Shown piece after piece: positions 7,056 to 14,994 of a stretch of 46,660 bases of DNA; the stretch's first letter is position 1; every line of letters begins with the position of its first letter. This stretch comes from Azospirillum sp. CAG:239 (GTDB taxonomy: Bacteria > Pseudomonadota > Alphaproteobacteria > RF32 > CAG-239). Below the pieces are notes generated by a model. That model worked only from the letters and a program-made list of their open reading frames with translations, had not been told where the DNA came from and did not search any database. Made by a program: the position numbers and the translations under genes. The DNA is taken from assembly GCA_000436375.1 (NCBI GenBank), contig FR885461.1, forward strand, positions 1-46,660, in the 5' to 3' direction.

Positions 7056-7916
7056 ATGGAAAATCTGATGATTGATTTGCATTGTCATTCTACAGCTTCC
7101 GACGGGACCGATTCGCCGTCGCGAATAATTGAAAAAGCGCATGAAATCGGACTGACGGCAATAGCCTTGACGGATCATGATGTCGTTGACGGTCTGGCGG
7201 AATTTCAGGCGGCTGCCGCAAAATATCCCGGTTTGTGGGCTGTCAACGGTACGGAGCTGGCGGTAGATTGTCCCGGCGCCAGCGTCGAAATTTTGGCGCT
7301 GGATATAAAAGACGTCAATCCTTTCCGCGAGCGGCAGAAGAAGTTGATAGCTTTTCGCAATCAGGCGCTTGTCGAACGTATTGATAAACTGAACGGGTTG
7401 GGTATCGAAATAACCGCGGAGGATGTTTATCTGAAGCCGGACGGCAGTTGCCGCAGTGTCGTCGGCCGTCCGCATATTGCCGCCGTCCTGCTGGAAAAAG
7501 GTTATGTTGCCACGATTCAGGAAGCGTTTGACCGTTATTTGAAGCGCGGTGCCGCGGCATATGTGCCGAAGAGGAATCCGCCCTTGCGTGAAACGATAGA
7601 ATTTATCCGCAGTCATAACGCGGTTGCTTCGTTGGCACATCCGATTCATACCCGGCTTGACGACGAAAGCTTGTTTAACCTGCTGAAAAAGATGAAAAAT
7701 TACGGTTTACAGGCAATGGAATGTTATCATTCGGATCAGACGCCTGCCGATACGCGGAAATATCTGCAAATGGCCGGCCGGCTCGGACTGTTTGCGACCG
7801 GCGGTTCCGATTATCACGGCGCCGTACATCCCGATATTGAACTTGGACGCGGCAAAGGCGGGCTGAATATGCCCGATTCGCTGTTGCAGCCTTTTATTGA
7901 AAGAAAAAAACAATGA
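7056..7916 (+). CDS. PHP-domain phosphoesterase (TrpH/YciV-like)
   Basis: The product is a cytoplasmic PHP-family metal-dependent phosphoesterase of about 286 residues. The PHP motifs appear in order: DLHCHS near the N-terminus, LTDHD, a middle PHIAAV, LAHPI and a final SDYHG. This architecture matches E. coli YciV/TrpH (RNase AM, a 5'-3' exonuclease on short RNAs and 3',5'-bisnucleotides), so an RNA or nucleotide phosphate substrate is likely but inferred. The frame is open from a TTG at 6999, but ATG at 7056 or 7068 is more likely because the upstream part is not conserved-looking and overlaps the repeat tail. It overlaps murI by four bases. Confidence 0.85.
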   Translation: MENLMIDLHCHSTASDGTDSPSRIIEKAHEIGLTAIALTDHDVVDGLAEFQAAAAKYPGLWAVNGTELAVDCPGASVEILALDIKDVNPFRERQKKLIAFRNQALVERIDKLNGLGIEITAEDVYLKPDGSCRSVVGRPHIAAVLLEKGYVATIQEAFDRYLKRGAAAYVPKRNPPLRETIEFIRSHNAVASLAHPIHTRLDDESLFNLLKKMKNYGLQAMECYHSDQTPADTRKYLQMAGRLGLFATGGSDYHGAVHPDIELGRGKGGLNMPDSLLQPFIERKKQ

Positions 7917-8713
7917 AAATCGGCGTTTTTGATTCGGGGCTGGGCGGTCTGGTTATTACCCGCTCTTTCATAAATACGCTGCCGGAATATGACTATGTTT
8001 ATTACGGCGACACGAAACATCTTCCCTACGGCGAAAAGACTTCCGGGCGGATTCTCAACTATACCCTTGAGGCCGTAAAGTTTCTGATTGCGCAGGACTG
8101 TGCGCTGATAATCATCGCCTGCAATACGGCAACGTCAATAGCCCTGCGTTATATCCAGCAGCGTTTTATTCCGGCTTACGCTCCCTCGGTTAAAGTACTG
8201 GGCGTCGTTATTCCGACCGTGGAAAAGGCGCTGGAAACGCATGCCGCCGGCGTCGGGGTTATTGCCACTAACGCTACTGTGCGTTCGCATATTTACCGTA
8301 CCGAGCTGCATAAAATATGCCCGGAACTTGCCGTGCGGGAAATTGCCGCGCCGCAGCTGGTGCCTGCTATTGAAGGAAACGACTTTGCCGCGGCCGAGCG
8401 GTTGGCAAAAGAATATGCCGCGCAGTTTGACTCTGTTGACGGCCTGATTCTCGGCTGCACGCATTATCCGCTGGTTAAGGAATATTTTCGCAGGTATCTG
8501 CCGTCGAATGTCCGCGTGGTATCGCAGGACGAATTGATGGGCGACAAACTGAAAGATTATCTCCACCGTCATGCCGAAATTGAAACAAGACTTGATAAAA
8601 ACCATTGTTATCAGTTTGGAGTCAGCCGCCTGAACAAACATTACCGGCAGCTGGCCGATATGTTGTTTCCGGGAATTGATGTAGCGGAATACAAAAAGGA
8701 AACCGGGAATTAA
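7913..8713 (+). CDS. murI: Glutamate racemase
   Basis: The 266-residue product is a full-length glutamate racemase, which makes D-glutamate for peptidoglycan precursors in the cytoplasm. The two catalytic cysteines are present, Cys70 in ACNTAT and Cys182 in GCTHYP, together with the N-terminal FDSGLGG and VYYGDTKHLPYG substrate-binding motifs. It starts within the stop codon of the PHP gene (ATGA), so the two are translationally coupled. A hairpin overlapping its stop codon ends the unit. The assignment is secure. Confidence 0.97.
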   Translation: MKIGVFDSGLGGLVITRSFINTLPEYDYVYYGDTKHLPYGEKTSGRILNYTLEAVKFLIAQDCALIIIACNTATSIALRYIQQRFIPAYAPSVKVLGVVIPTVEKALETHAAGVGVIATNATVRSHIYRTELHKICPELAVREIAAPQLVPAIEGNDFAAAERLAKEYAAQFDSVDGLILGCTHYPLVKEYFRRYLPSNVRVVSQDELMGDKLKDYLHRHAEIETRLDKNHCYQFGVSRLNKHYRQLADMLFPGIDVAEYKKETGN

Positions 8714-8731
8714 TCCCGGCTTTTCTTCTTT
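8703..8731. terminator. Terminator between converging murI and minus-strand gene
   Basis: CCGGGA at 8703-8708 pairs with TCCCGG at 8714-8719, followed on the plus strand by CTTTTCTTCTTTT. The stop codons of both converging genes lie in or next to the loop. Confidence 0.7.
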
Positions 8732-9228
8732 TGCAGCAGAGCGGCGGTTATGTCGCTGCGGGGCGCGATAACGGCGGCGGTTGCCGCGGCAATGCCGTTT
8801 TCTTTTGCGATTCCCCTGAACCCTTTTCGCAGCGCCTGAAAATGTTGCTTCCTTTCCTTAACGTAACCTTTCATTCCTAAAGAGAAAGCCTTGCGGAAAC
8901 GTTTGAGCCTGCTCATTTCCGGGCTTTCCTGTTTTACTTTGTTCAAGGCGCTGACAAAATTTCTTTTCATCGCTATTGCTTCGCGCGGTCCGAAAAAGAT
9001 TACCGCAGCGCCGACAGCCGGTGCCGCATTCAACATCATGGCGCCGGCAAAACCAGCTCCGAGGGCTGCGGCCGTATCACCGACGATTTTTTTTGCGTCT
9101 TTGAAAACGTTCTTTTTCGGCTTGGTTGGCTTTTTAGAGGGAGATGAGGAAAGGCCGGCGGTGGAAAGCCCGTATTTTTTGTTGAACTCTTCCATCTCTT
9201 TCAGCATATTGTCGATTTGGTCACTCAT
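8710..9228 (-). CDS. Hypothetical protein with glycine/alanine-rich hydrophobic segment
   Basis: I do not recognise this 172-residue protein. The start at 9228 is chosen over 9261 because GGAG lies seven bases before it. The N-terminus (MSDQIDNMLKEMEEFNKKYG) is likely an amphipathic helix. It is followed by a Ser/Pro/Lys linker (about 28-45), a hydrophobic Ala/Gly-rich stretch (about 53-80) that could be one or two membrane helices, and a basic C-terminal half. It converges on murI with a shared terminator. The codon choice resembles neighbouring genes. Function unknown. Confidence 0.65.
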   Translation of the reverse strand: MSDQIDNMLKEMEEFNKKYGLSTAGLSSSPSKKPTKPKKNVFKDAKKIVGDTAAALGAGFAGAMMLNAAPAVGAAVIFFGPREAIAMKRNFVSALNKVKQESPEMSRLKRFRKAFSLGMKGYVKERKQHFQALRKGFRGIAKENGIAAATAAVIAPRSDITAALLQKKKSRD

Positions 9229-9305
9229 TTCTTTTCTCCGCGTTTTCTTTAAAGTATACACGAATTGATGTTTTTGTCAAAACAAAATGTCATTTTTGTC
9301 TAATA

Positions 9306-9773
9306 TTATTGAGGCTTGCCGACGTCAATCCAGCCAAGACTGTCAGACAAACGGAACAAATCGTCACAATTCAGTTCAATGGCAGAATTGCTGCTGCCGC
9401 AGGCCGGAAAGACGGTGCGAAAGCGTTGCAGCGAAACGTCGGTATAAACCCGTACGTTTTCGGGAATGCCGAAAGGACAGACGCCGCCGACGGCATGTCC
9501 GGTATATTGCAGAACCTCATCCGGGGAAAGCATTTTTGCCTTGCAGCCGAACAGTTCTTTGTATTTGCGGTTGTCGATTTTGCAGTCCCCGGCCGCAACG
9601 ATAAGAATAACGCCGCTTTTGGCCATAAAAGACAGGGTCTTGGCTATACGTGCCGGTTCAACGCCGAGTGCAGCCGCCGCCAACTCGACGGTAGCGCTGG
9701 AGGCCGCCGTTTCGATAATGTCATCTCCGCGGCCGAATTGTTGCAGATATTTGCGGACTCTTTCAATGCTCAT
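9306..9773 (-). CDS. YbaK/EbsC-type aminoacyl-tRNA deacylase
   Basis: This 155-residue protein matches the YbaK/EbsC (INS-like editing domain) family, which hydrolyses mischarged aminoacyl-tRNAs such as Ala- or Cys-tRNA(Pro). Visible family features are the GDCKIDNRKYK lysine region, VGGVCPFG in the substrate pocket, and FPACGSSNSAIEL near the C-terminus. The fold is complete and free-standing, not part of a synthetase. The exact mischarged substrate cannot be deduced. A terminator-like hairpin belonging to gpsA lies just upstream, so it may be transcribed from its own promoter or by readthrough. Confidence 0.88.
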   Translation of the reverse strand: MSIERVRKYLQQFGRGDDIIETAASSATVELAAAALGVEPARIAKTLSFMAKSGVILIVAAGDCKIDNRKYKELFGCKAKMLSPDEVLQYTGHAVGGVCPFGIPENVRVYTDVSLQRFRTVFPACGSSNSAIELNCDDLFRLSDSLGWIDVGKPQ

Positions 9774-9783
9774 TTTTCCTCCG

Positions 9784-9809
9784 TAAAAGAAAAGCCCCGT
9801 TCGGGGCTT
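9784..9809 (-). terminator. Terminator after gpsA
   Basis: AAGCCCC at 9792-9798 pairs with GGGGCTT at 9803-9809 around a GTTC loop. On the minus strand it is followed by TTCTTTTACGG. It lies in the gap between gpsA and the YbaK-like gene. Confidence 0.7.
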
Positions 9810-9815
9810 CTCTGC

Positions 9816-10793
9816 TTAGCAGATATGTTCAAATTCCTGTTTCAGGTCGCGATTGAACATTTCCCTGATTGTTTTTTTGATGTCGGCTTTTTCGTAAATG
9901 ACTTTATATAAGGCCTGACAAATCGGCATGTCAATATTCTCGCGGTCGGCAATCAGTTTAACGGCTTCCAGCGTCGGCACGCCTTCGGCAAGCTTGCCGA
10001 AGTTTTCGCCGCGGGCAAAGCTCTCGCCGAACGAACGGTTATGGCTGTGCTTGGAAAAAAGTGTCGCCTCATAATCGCCCAAATGCGCCAAACCATAGGC
10101 CGTATGCGGATTGCCGCCGAAATGGGCGATAAATCTGCCGACTTCAATCGGGGCGCGCGCCATCAGGGCGCCTTTCAGACCGTACCATTCCAGACCGTCA
10201 AGAATGCCGGCCGCCAGCCCGATGACATTTTTCAACGCGGCGCCGATTTGATTGCCGATAAGGTCAGAACCGTAGTAAAAGCGAATAAGTTCGCTCTGCA
10301 GATTCTTAATCAGCATGTCTTTGGTTTCTTCCTCATAGGAGTCGATAACCGCGCAGGATGGAACCTTTTTCATATAGTCCTGAACATGTCCCGGTCCGGC
10401 CAATACGGCAATATGAATGTTCTGCTGGATTTCTTCTTTCATGATGTCGTGCATAATGGCGGCGCTGGGCGTTTCCAAACCTTTCATCGCCAGAAGGAAA
10501 GTTCTGCCGCGCACGTCAAAACCGTTCAGTTGCCTGCACAGCGAACGAAAATGCTGACAGCCGATGGAGACAATGATGATGTCATTTTTCAGCACGTCTT
10601 CGATTTTATCGTGCAAAATCATGTTGTCGGACAGGCTCAGATAAGGGTTTTTCCGGGTGTCGCGAAGCTCGATGAAATTCGGCGAAGTCGGAATGTCATA
10701 CATGTCGACCTGATCGAAGCCGCAATAGTTTCCGGCATACCAGCCGAGAAAAGTTCCCCAGCGGCCGCATCCGATTAATGAAATCTTTTTCAT
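9816..10793 (-). CDS. gpsA: Glycerol-3-phosphate dehydrogenase [NAD(P)+]
   Basis: This 325-residue cytoplasmic enzyme reduces dihydroxyacetone phosphate to sn-glycerol-3-phosphate for phospholipid synthesis. It has the N-terminal Rossmann motif GCGRWG, the catalytic-lysine region GAALKNVIGLAAGI, and the C-terminal GLAHLGDYEATL region. Some positions diverge from typical GpsA: GPGHVQD replaces the usual GPSxAxE-type motif, and SHNRSFG replaces SRNRxFG. Length and motif order are normal, so it is probably functional but an unusual branch. It has its own terminator and appears monocistronic. Confidence 0.87.
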   Translation of the reverse strand: MKKISLIGCGRWGTFLGWYAGNYCGFDQVDMYDIPTSPNFIELRDTRKNPYLSLSDNMILHDKIEDVLKNDIIIVSIGCQHFRSLCRQLNGFDVRGRTFLLAMKGLETPSAAIMHDIMKEEIQQNIHIAVLAGPGHVQDYMKKVPSCAVIDSYEEETKDMLIKNLQSELIRFYYGSDLIGNQIGAALKNVIGLAAGILDGLEWYGLKGALMARAPIEVGRFIAHFGGNPHTAYGLAHLGDYEATLFSKHSHNRSFGESFARGENFGKLAEGVPTLEAVKLIADRENIDMPICQALYKVIYEKADIKKTIREMFNRDLKQEFEHIC

Positions 10794-10886
10794 AAAACAG
10801 TCCTTTGATAATTAAGTACGGAATAACTCATTCTCTAACGCAAAAATGCCGGTTTGGCAATGCCGATAGAGCAAAAACGCACAAGC

Positions 10887-11228
10887 CTAGCCGAAAGTGT
10901 GTCCGCCTTTGGCAACGTTGGTTGCCGGCATGTCGACGAAATGAATGTTGACGGCTTCCGCTTCGCAGCCGAACTTCCGTACGCAGAAATCGGTCAGAGC
11001 TTTGGCCAATTGGCCGATTTTTCCGTTGTAGCCGATGGATTTCATCTCAATCAGCGCGCCGACGGTTTCGGGATTGGCTCCGCAGCTCATCAGCTTGCCG
11101 GTATTGATTTTGGCGGCGATATAGTCTTTGGGCTTGTTCAGTTCGGCGGAAACCAGCTCAACCAGTTCGGAAAGTTCCGTTTTGGTCGCTTTGGCTTCTG
11201 CATTGGTGTCAATGGTAATAAACGGCAT
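10887..11228 (-). CDS. MIF-like tautomerase
   Basis: This 113-residue protein is close in length and sequence to macrophage migration inhibitory factor (about 115 residues), in the tautomerase superfamily. Pro2, which becomes the N-terminal catalytic proline after Met removal, is present (MPFITIDTN). So are the lysine in NKPKDYIA that aligns with MIF Lys32 and the MKSIG motif that aligns with MIF Ile64. The C-terminal DMPATNVAKGGHTF matches the MIF trimer-contact region. It is expected to be a cytoplasmic trimer with keto-enol tautomerase activity; any effect on a host is inference. AAGGAG precedes the start, and a sigma-70-like promoter is visible upstream. Confidence 0.88.
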   Translation of the reverse strand: MPFITIDTNAEAKATKTELSELVELVSAELNKPKDYIAAKINTGKLMSCGANPETVGALIEMKSIGYNGKIGQLAKALTDFCVRKFGCEAEAVNIHFVDMPATNVAKGGHTFG

Positions 11229-11264
11229 GTTTTTTTCTCCTTGATAGATGGTTTGAATGAACCA

Positions 11265-11292
11265 AGCATAGCCGAATAGTTATATTTGGCAA
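11265..11292 (-). promoter_or_regulatory. Putative promoter of MIF-like gene
   Basis: On the minus strand TTGCCA (11292-11287) and TATGCT (11270-11265) are 16 bases apart and about 36 bases upstream of the start codon. Confidence 0.45.
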
Positions 11293-11405
11293 CAGCAAAT
11301 TTTAAGACCAAAAAGCAAATGTAACAAAAGTTTTATAATTTTTTCGCTTTTTTTATGTTATATTGACAATTGAAGTAATTCATGAGTGATATCTGCCCTA
11401 CTAAG

Positions 11406-11436
11406 AAAAACGCCCGATAGAATTCGGGCGTTTTTT
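11406..11436. terminator. Bidirectional terminator
   Basis: AAAAACGCCCGA at 11406-11417 pairs with TCGGGCGTTTTT at 11424-11435. Both strands end in a T run. It serves the minus-strand 119-residue gene whose stop codon is about 50 bases away. The rest of 11293-11405 is AT-rich with no gene that I can support. Confidence 0.8.
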
Positions 11437-11488
11437 GCGCGTATCAATCCTGCCGGAAAACCGGCGGATAAATAAAACTTTCCGGCTG

Positions 11489-11848
11489 TTACAGCGAACC
11501 TTTTTTTACATGTTGCCGGCCGACAATCGCATTGATGTGGTCAAACTCTTCAAAAGAATGATACGCATAGTCCTGAGCTTTTTTGTCGCAGTCGTAGAAG
11601 ACTTTGTTGGCCAGCGTCTGAATTGCGTTGTCAATTCTCTGAAAAGCGGCGTTGTAGTCGGCATTGAAGTTGTTTTTTGTTTTTTTCTTTACAAGGTCAT
11701 GGTAAGCCGCAATGACTTTTGCCGTTTCGTCGGCGGAGTTGGCATAGCCTTTTTCTTCAAAGTCGCGCATAATGCGCGCCGTCGTCTGATAAAAGCACTT
11801 GTTGGTCAAAATGCTTCTTTGACTTTTATTGTTACTATCAATAATCAT
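11489..11848 (-). CDS. Hypothetical 119-residue soluble protein
   Basis: I do not recognise this protein. It is soluble and mostly helical in character, with many charged and Asn/Gln residues. It has no signal peptide or membrane segment and only two cysteines. The SILTNKCFYQTTARIMRDFEEKGY and NADYNAAFQRIDNAIQTLANK stretches look like amphipathic helices. It is followed by a clear bidirectional terminator and preceded by an AT-rich spacer, so it is its own transcription unit. The coding call rests on open length, composition and context. Confidence 0.62.
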   Translation of the reverse strand: MIIDSNNKSQRSILTNKCFYQTTARIMRDFEEKGYANSADETAKVIAAYHDLVKKKTKNNFNADYNAAFQRIDNAIQTLANKVFYDCDKKAQDYAYHSFEEFDHINAIVGRQHVKKGSL

Positions 11849-11989
11849 GATATAACATCCATTTCCTTATTCCGTAACAATTATGTAACACATCTTTTCC
11901 GAATTTGCAAGAGGCAGCCGGGCAAAATGTGAACATACAAAAAGCTTGGCATAAACCGGTTAAAAATCGGTTAATTGCCCGATGTCGGA

Positions 11990-12013
11990 AAAAGCCCCTC
12001 AAAAGAGGGGCTG
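11990..12013 (-). terminator. Terminator after cysteine-rich protein gene
   Basis: AGCCCCTC at 11994-12001 pairs with GAGGGGCT at 12006-12013 around an AAAA loop, followed on the minus strand by TTTTCCG. The same stem recurs at 14006-14024 and 25434-25453. Confidence 0.82.
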
Positions 12014-12016
12014 TTC

Positions 12017-13765
12017 TTATAGTTCATCGTCAGGAAATGCCCACTTTGAGGATGCTCGGACACAAGCCGGATCAAGAGGATCGTCTCCGGGGCAGCAGCA
12101 AACCGTTTCGTTAACGGCACAAGTATGCTTAGGCGCGTCTATAACCTTATAATCAGGGTTGGAACAGTAATAAAGCACGCAACCGTTATAGGTGTTAAAT
12201 CCATTATCATAACACTGATTATATAAGTAACCGCGGTGATAATATGCCGTATAATCCAGACTGCTTTTGTTATAGGTTTTATGCGAAGATCCCGATGTCG
12301 GATATCCGCTGGGGCCGCACTGGTTTCCACCTGTCCAGCGTTTCCAGCCGTCGCGGTCGCAGCCGCAGCTCTCATAATAGGTAACGCCGTTGCAGACGAC
12401 AGTGGCACCATTCGGTCGGGCATCAGAATCTATATTAAATGTACCGTTACTGAGACAGCTGACATACCCCTCTGCCGTTCCGCCGGTTCTTGTGCAAGCG
12501 CCGCAGGCAACGTATTTTTGACCGTCACGCACACAAGAATCTGTTTCTTCGTAAGTAGTTCTGTTAAAAATTTTCCCAGAGCAGGTTGTGTTTGTTGCGG
12601 TACATTCGCACATCCTGCAATATTTTCCGCCTGATTTTCCGGAAGTTCGCAGTGTATAGGCGTCGGTACATGTCGTTACGTCGGTAGAATATCCGTCCGG
12701 GCATTGAGCCGGAACACATTTTCCGCAGGCTTGTCCGCCGGAAACGCCGTTGGTTTCCAGAACGTACCCGTCGGAAGTTTTGCAGGATTTAACCGCGGTG
12801 TCATATCCGTCCGGGCAGGACGAATTTGTACATTTGCCGCAAACGCCGTCGCCTGATTTTCCGGAAGTCGTCAGACGATAGCCGGCCGCCGTATCGCAGG
12901 AATCAACCGATGTCGAGTAACCGCTTGGACAGGGTTTGGCCGTGTTGTTGTACAATGTTTCGCCGTCGCAGGTTGTGCAGGGCGTTGACGTCCAGCCTTC
13001 ACCGCTCTTCGGCGCTGCATCGCCGTAACAGCTTTCGACGCAGGCCGGAGTGCAGTCGCCGGAACAATAGCCGTTGCGGTAAATACCTTTGCAGTCGCTT
13101 TTGTTGTCGCACTTGTTCGGAAAATAGTCGCTCTTGCAGTAGGTGCTGCAACGTGAAGCGTCCTTATAACAGACGGTTCCGGTACAATACTGCCATGTTC
13201 CGCCGCAGTCGTAGTATCCCGGGCAGGGGTCGCAGTCTTTGGCTTTGTAACAGGTATTGCCGCATTCGTTGCGGATTGTGTCGTAGCATTCGGAAGTTGC
13301 CGTTGACGTATAGCCGGACGGGCAGGAGTTGTCGCAGCATTTTTTGCAGCTTTCGCCGCAGGCATTCTGTCCGACCGTGTTTCCGGTACAGGTTGTTGAC
13401 GAATTGGCCGGGCAGTTGTTGACCAGACATCTGCCGAAGGCGGCATTGTAAGGACAAGACCTGTCAAGGCAGTAGCCGTCCGGACATGAAGAAACAAAAC
13501 CTTCGTTTTTGCACTGTTTGGACGAATCAACGTCATAAACGCCGTCGCCTTTGCCGAAGCCGACGTTGGGGTCGCAGTCGCCGAAACCGAGGAAGCAGAC
13601 AGAGGCAGTCTTATAGGCTTTGTCGGGTTGTTCAAACTGAAAGGCGGGCTTCGGTTCGGGTGTGTATGTGTGTGCATGTGTAGGAAAGCCGGAGGCAATG
13701 GTTAGCCTTGGGAACATAAGAGCCGTTCCGGAAAGCAAAGAGAACATTAAAACAGATTTCTTCAT
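12017..13765 (-). CDS. Large cysteine-rich secreted repeat protein
   Basis: The start at 13765 is chosen because GAGGTG lies five bases upstream and a signal peptide follows (residues 1-25, ending near TIASG). The 582-residue product holds about 60 cysteines, implying an extracytoplasmic disulfide-bonded protein. Residues 279-386 contain three tandem units of about 38 residues with the pattern CPxGYxT..xxC...Y.L.T.G.SG...CxxC. Earlier and later regions carry irregular Cys pairs such as SCPDGYCLDRSC, and CCC near the C-terminus. Family and role are unknown; a cell-surface or extracellular structural role is inference. The leader is long and structured, and a good promoter is present. It may be one of several similar proteins in the genome. 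Confidence 0.85.
   Translation of the reverse strand: MKKSVLMFSLLSGTALMFPRLTIASGFPTHAHTYTPEPKPAFQFEQPDKAYKTASVCFLGFGDCDPNVGFGKGDGVYDVDSSKQCKNEGFVSSCPDGYCLDRSCPYNAAFGRCLVNNCPANSSTTCTGNTVGQNACGESCKKCCDNSCPSGYTSTATSECYDTIRNECGNTCYKAKDCDPCPGYYDCGGTWQYCTGTVCYKDASRCSTYCKSDYFPNKCDNKSDCKGIYRNGYCSGDCTPACVESCYGDAAPKSGEGWTSTPCTTCDGETLYNNTAKPCPSGYSTSVDSCDTAAGYRLTTSGKSGDGVCGKCTNSSCPDGYDTAVKSCKTSDGYVLETNGVSGGQACGKCVPAQCPDGYSTDVTTCTDAYTLRTSGKSGGKYCRMCECTATNTTCSGKIFNRTTYEETDSCVRDGQKYVACGACTRTGGTAEGYVSCLSNGTFNIDSDARPNGATVVCNGVTYYESCGCDRDGWKRWTGGNQCGPSGYPTSGSSHKTYNKSSLDYTAYYHRGYLYNQCYDNGFNTYNGCVLYYCSNPDYKVIDAPKHTCAVNETVCCCPGDDPLDPACVRASSKWAFPDDEL
12608..12931 (-). repeat. Three tandem cysteine-rich protein repeats
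   Basis: This segment encodes three units beginning CPSGYSTSV, CPDGYDTAV and CPDGYSTDV, at residues 279, 317 and 355. Each ends in a CGKC or CRMC pair. The 38-residue spacing is regular, and the DNA copies have diverged, so the duplication is not recent. Confidence 0.85.
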
Positions 13766-13904
13766 AGTATCACCTCGCGACAAAGTTAGAACCGAAGCCC
13801 GAAAGGGGAGCGAGAGGCAATGGAAAGAATGTCGGATGCGCCGACAAAAGAACCTGCGGCATAAAAGCGCCGCAGCATCAGACAATCCACACCTATCGAG
13901 TATC

Positions 13905-13933
13905 AGGATAAGCTAATTTGTGGAAAGAGTCAA
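13905..13933 (-). promoter_or_regulatory. Promoter of cysteine-rich protein gene
   Basis: On the minus strand TTGACT (13933-13928) and TATCCT (13910-13905) are separated by exactly 17 bases. The start codon is at 13765, so the leader is about 130 bases long. It contains two inverted repeats: TGCGGC/GCCGCA near 13854-13873 and GTCGG/CCGAC near 13830-13844. Confidence 0.65.
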
Positions 13934-13999
13934 CTATTAATGAAAGTACAAATTTTTCTGTCTACCAATGATGGAACTACATAAAATTTTTTTGGCAAA

Positions 14000-14029
14000 A
14001 ATAAAGCCCCTCATTTGAGGGGCTTTATT
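14000..14029 (-). terminator. Terminator of yajC-secD-secF
   Basis: AATAAAGCCCCTC at 14000-14012 pairs with GAGGGGCTTTATT at 14017-14029. On the minus strand TTTTTGCC follows. It starts 13 bases after the secF stop codon. Confidence 0.85.
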
Positions 14030-14041
14030 AGAAAGCGCTTC

Positions 14042-14977
14042 TTAAATGTTTCCGAACGGATTCAGAACCTTTTCATCAGGTTGTTTCCGCAGGTCAAAGA
14101 AGTTAAGGAATACCGCCGATACATAAATTGACGAATATGTACCGATGATAATACCCCAAACCAGCGTAAACGAGAAGCTTCTCAGAACGTCTCCGCCCCA
14201 GATTAACAGTGCGGTCGAAGCCAGCAGCGTTGTCAGGCCGGTCAAAATCGTTCTGGAAAAAATGTCGTTAATGCTTTTGTTGAGCAAATCATATTGCGGC
14301 ATTTTCTTATATTTGCGCAGATTCTCTCGGATGCGGTCATAAGTAACGACCGTATCGTTGACCGAATAACCTGCCAGTGTTAGGATTGCCGCTACCGTCG
14401 TCAGGCTGAAATCCATGTCAAACAATGACAGAAGGCCGACTGTGATAACGATATCGTGAATTAGTCCGAGACAGGCGCCAAGGGCAAACTGCCACTCAAA
14501 ACGAACCCAGATATAGGCCGTAATTGCCAAAATGGCGATGACTGAGGCGATAATGCCGTCTTTTTTCAGCTCGTCGCCGACCTGCGGGCCGACCAGTTCG
14601 ACTTTGCGGTACTCATAATCGGCTCCCAGGGTTGATTTAATTTCGTTGACGGCGGCCATTTGTTCTTTTTCGTCCAAACCTTTGGCCTGTGCCCTGATCA
14701 TGACTTCGTCGCCGATTTCGCCGATGGTCTGAATGTTGACGTCATCCAGATCAATATGGTCAAGTTTGTTTCTCATTTCCTCGACGTTGATTTTATCTTC
14801 GGCTTTCAGCTCAATCAAAATGCCGCCGGAGAAGTCAATGCCGTAATTAAAGCCTTTAAAGGCAATGCAGGCAATAGCCAGAACAAACATGCCGATAGAC
14901 AGCACATAAGTCAATTTGCGGGCGCCCATAAAATCAATGGTCGTATCTTTGGTTACCCAACTGAAAATTTTCATCAT
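14042..14977 (-). CDS. secF: Protein translocase subunit SecF
   Basis: This 311-residue inner-membrane protein is the SecF half of the SecDF complex, which uses the proton gradient to help pull secreted proteins through SecYEG. It has an N-terminal helix followed by the FNYGIDFSGG motif, a periplasmic P1 domain (about 50-130), and the five-helix RND-type block. That block includes LIHDIVITVG and GYSVNDTVVTYDRIREN, with the conserved Asp/Asn residues of the proton path. It follows secD by 17 bases and is the last gene of a three-gene unit. The assignment is secure. Confidence 0.97.
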   Translation of the reverse strand: MMKIFSWVTKDTTIDFMGARKLTYVLSIGMFVLAIACIAFKGFNYGIDFSGGILIELKAEDKINVEEMRNKLDHIDLDDVNIQTIGEIGDEVMIRAQAKGLDEKEQMAAVNEIKSTLGADYEYRKVELVGPQVGDELKKDGIIASVIAILAITAYIWVRFEWQFALGACLGLIHDIVITVGLLSLFDMDFSLTTVAAILTLAGYSVNDTVVTYDRIRENLRKYKKMPQYDLLNKSINDIFSRTILTGLTTLLASTALLIWGGDVLRSFSFTLVWGIIIGTYSSIYVSAVFLNFFDLRKQPDEKVLNPFGNI

Positions 14978-14994
14978 TTCTGCAATTCCTCGTC

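Noticed and set aside
12871..13698. Long minus-strand frame within the Cys-rich gene
   Set aside because: It overlaps the gene with the good promoter, ribosome-binding site and signal peptide, and its Arg/Thr/Ala-rich translation looks like a shifted frame.
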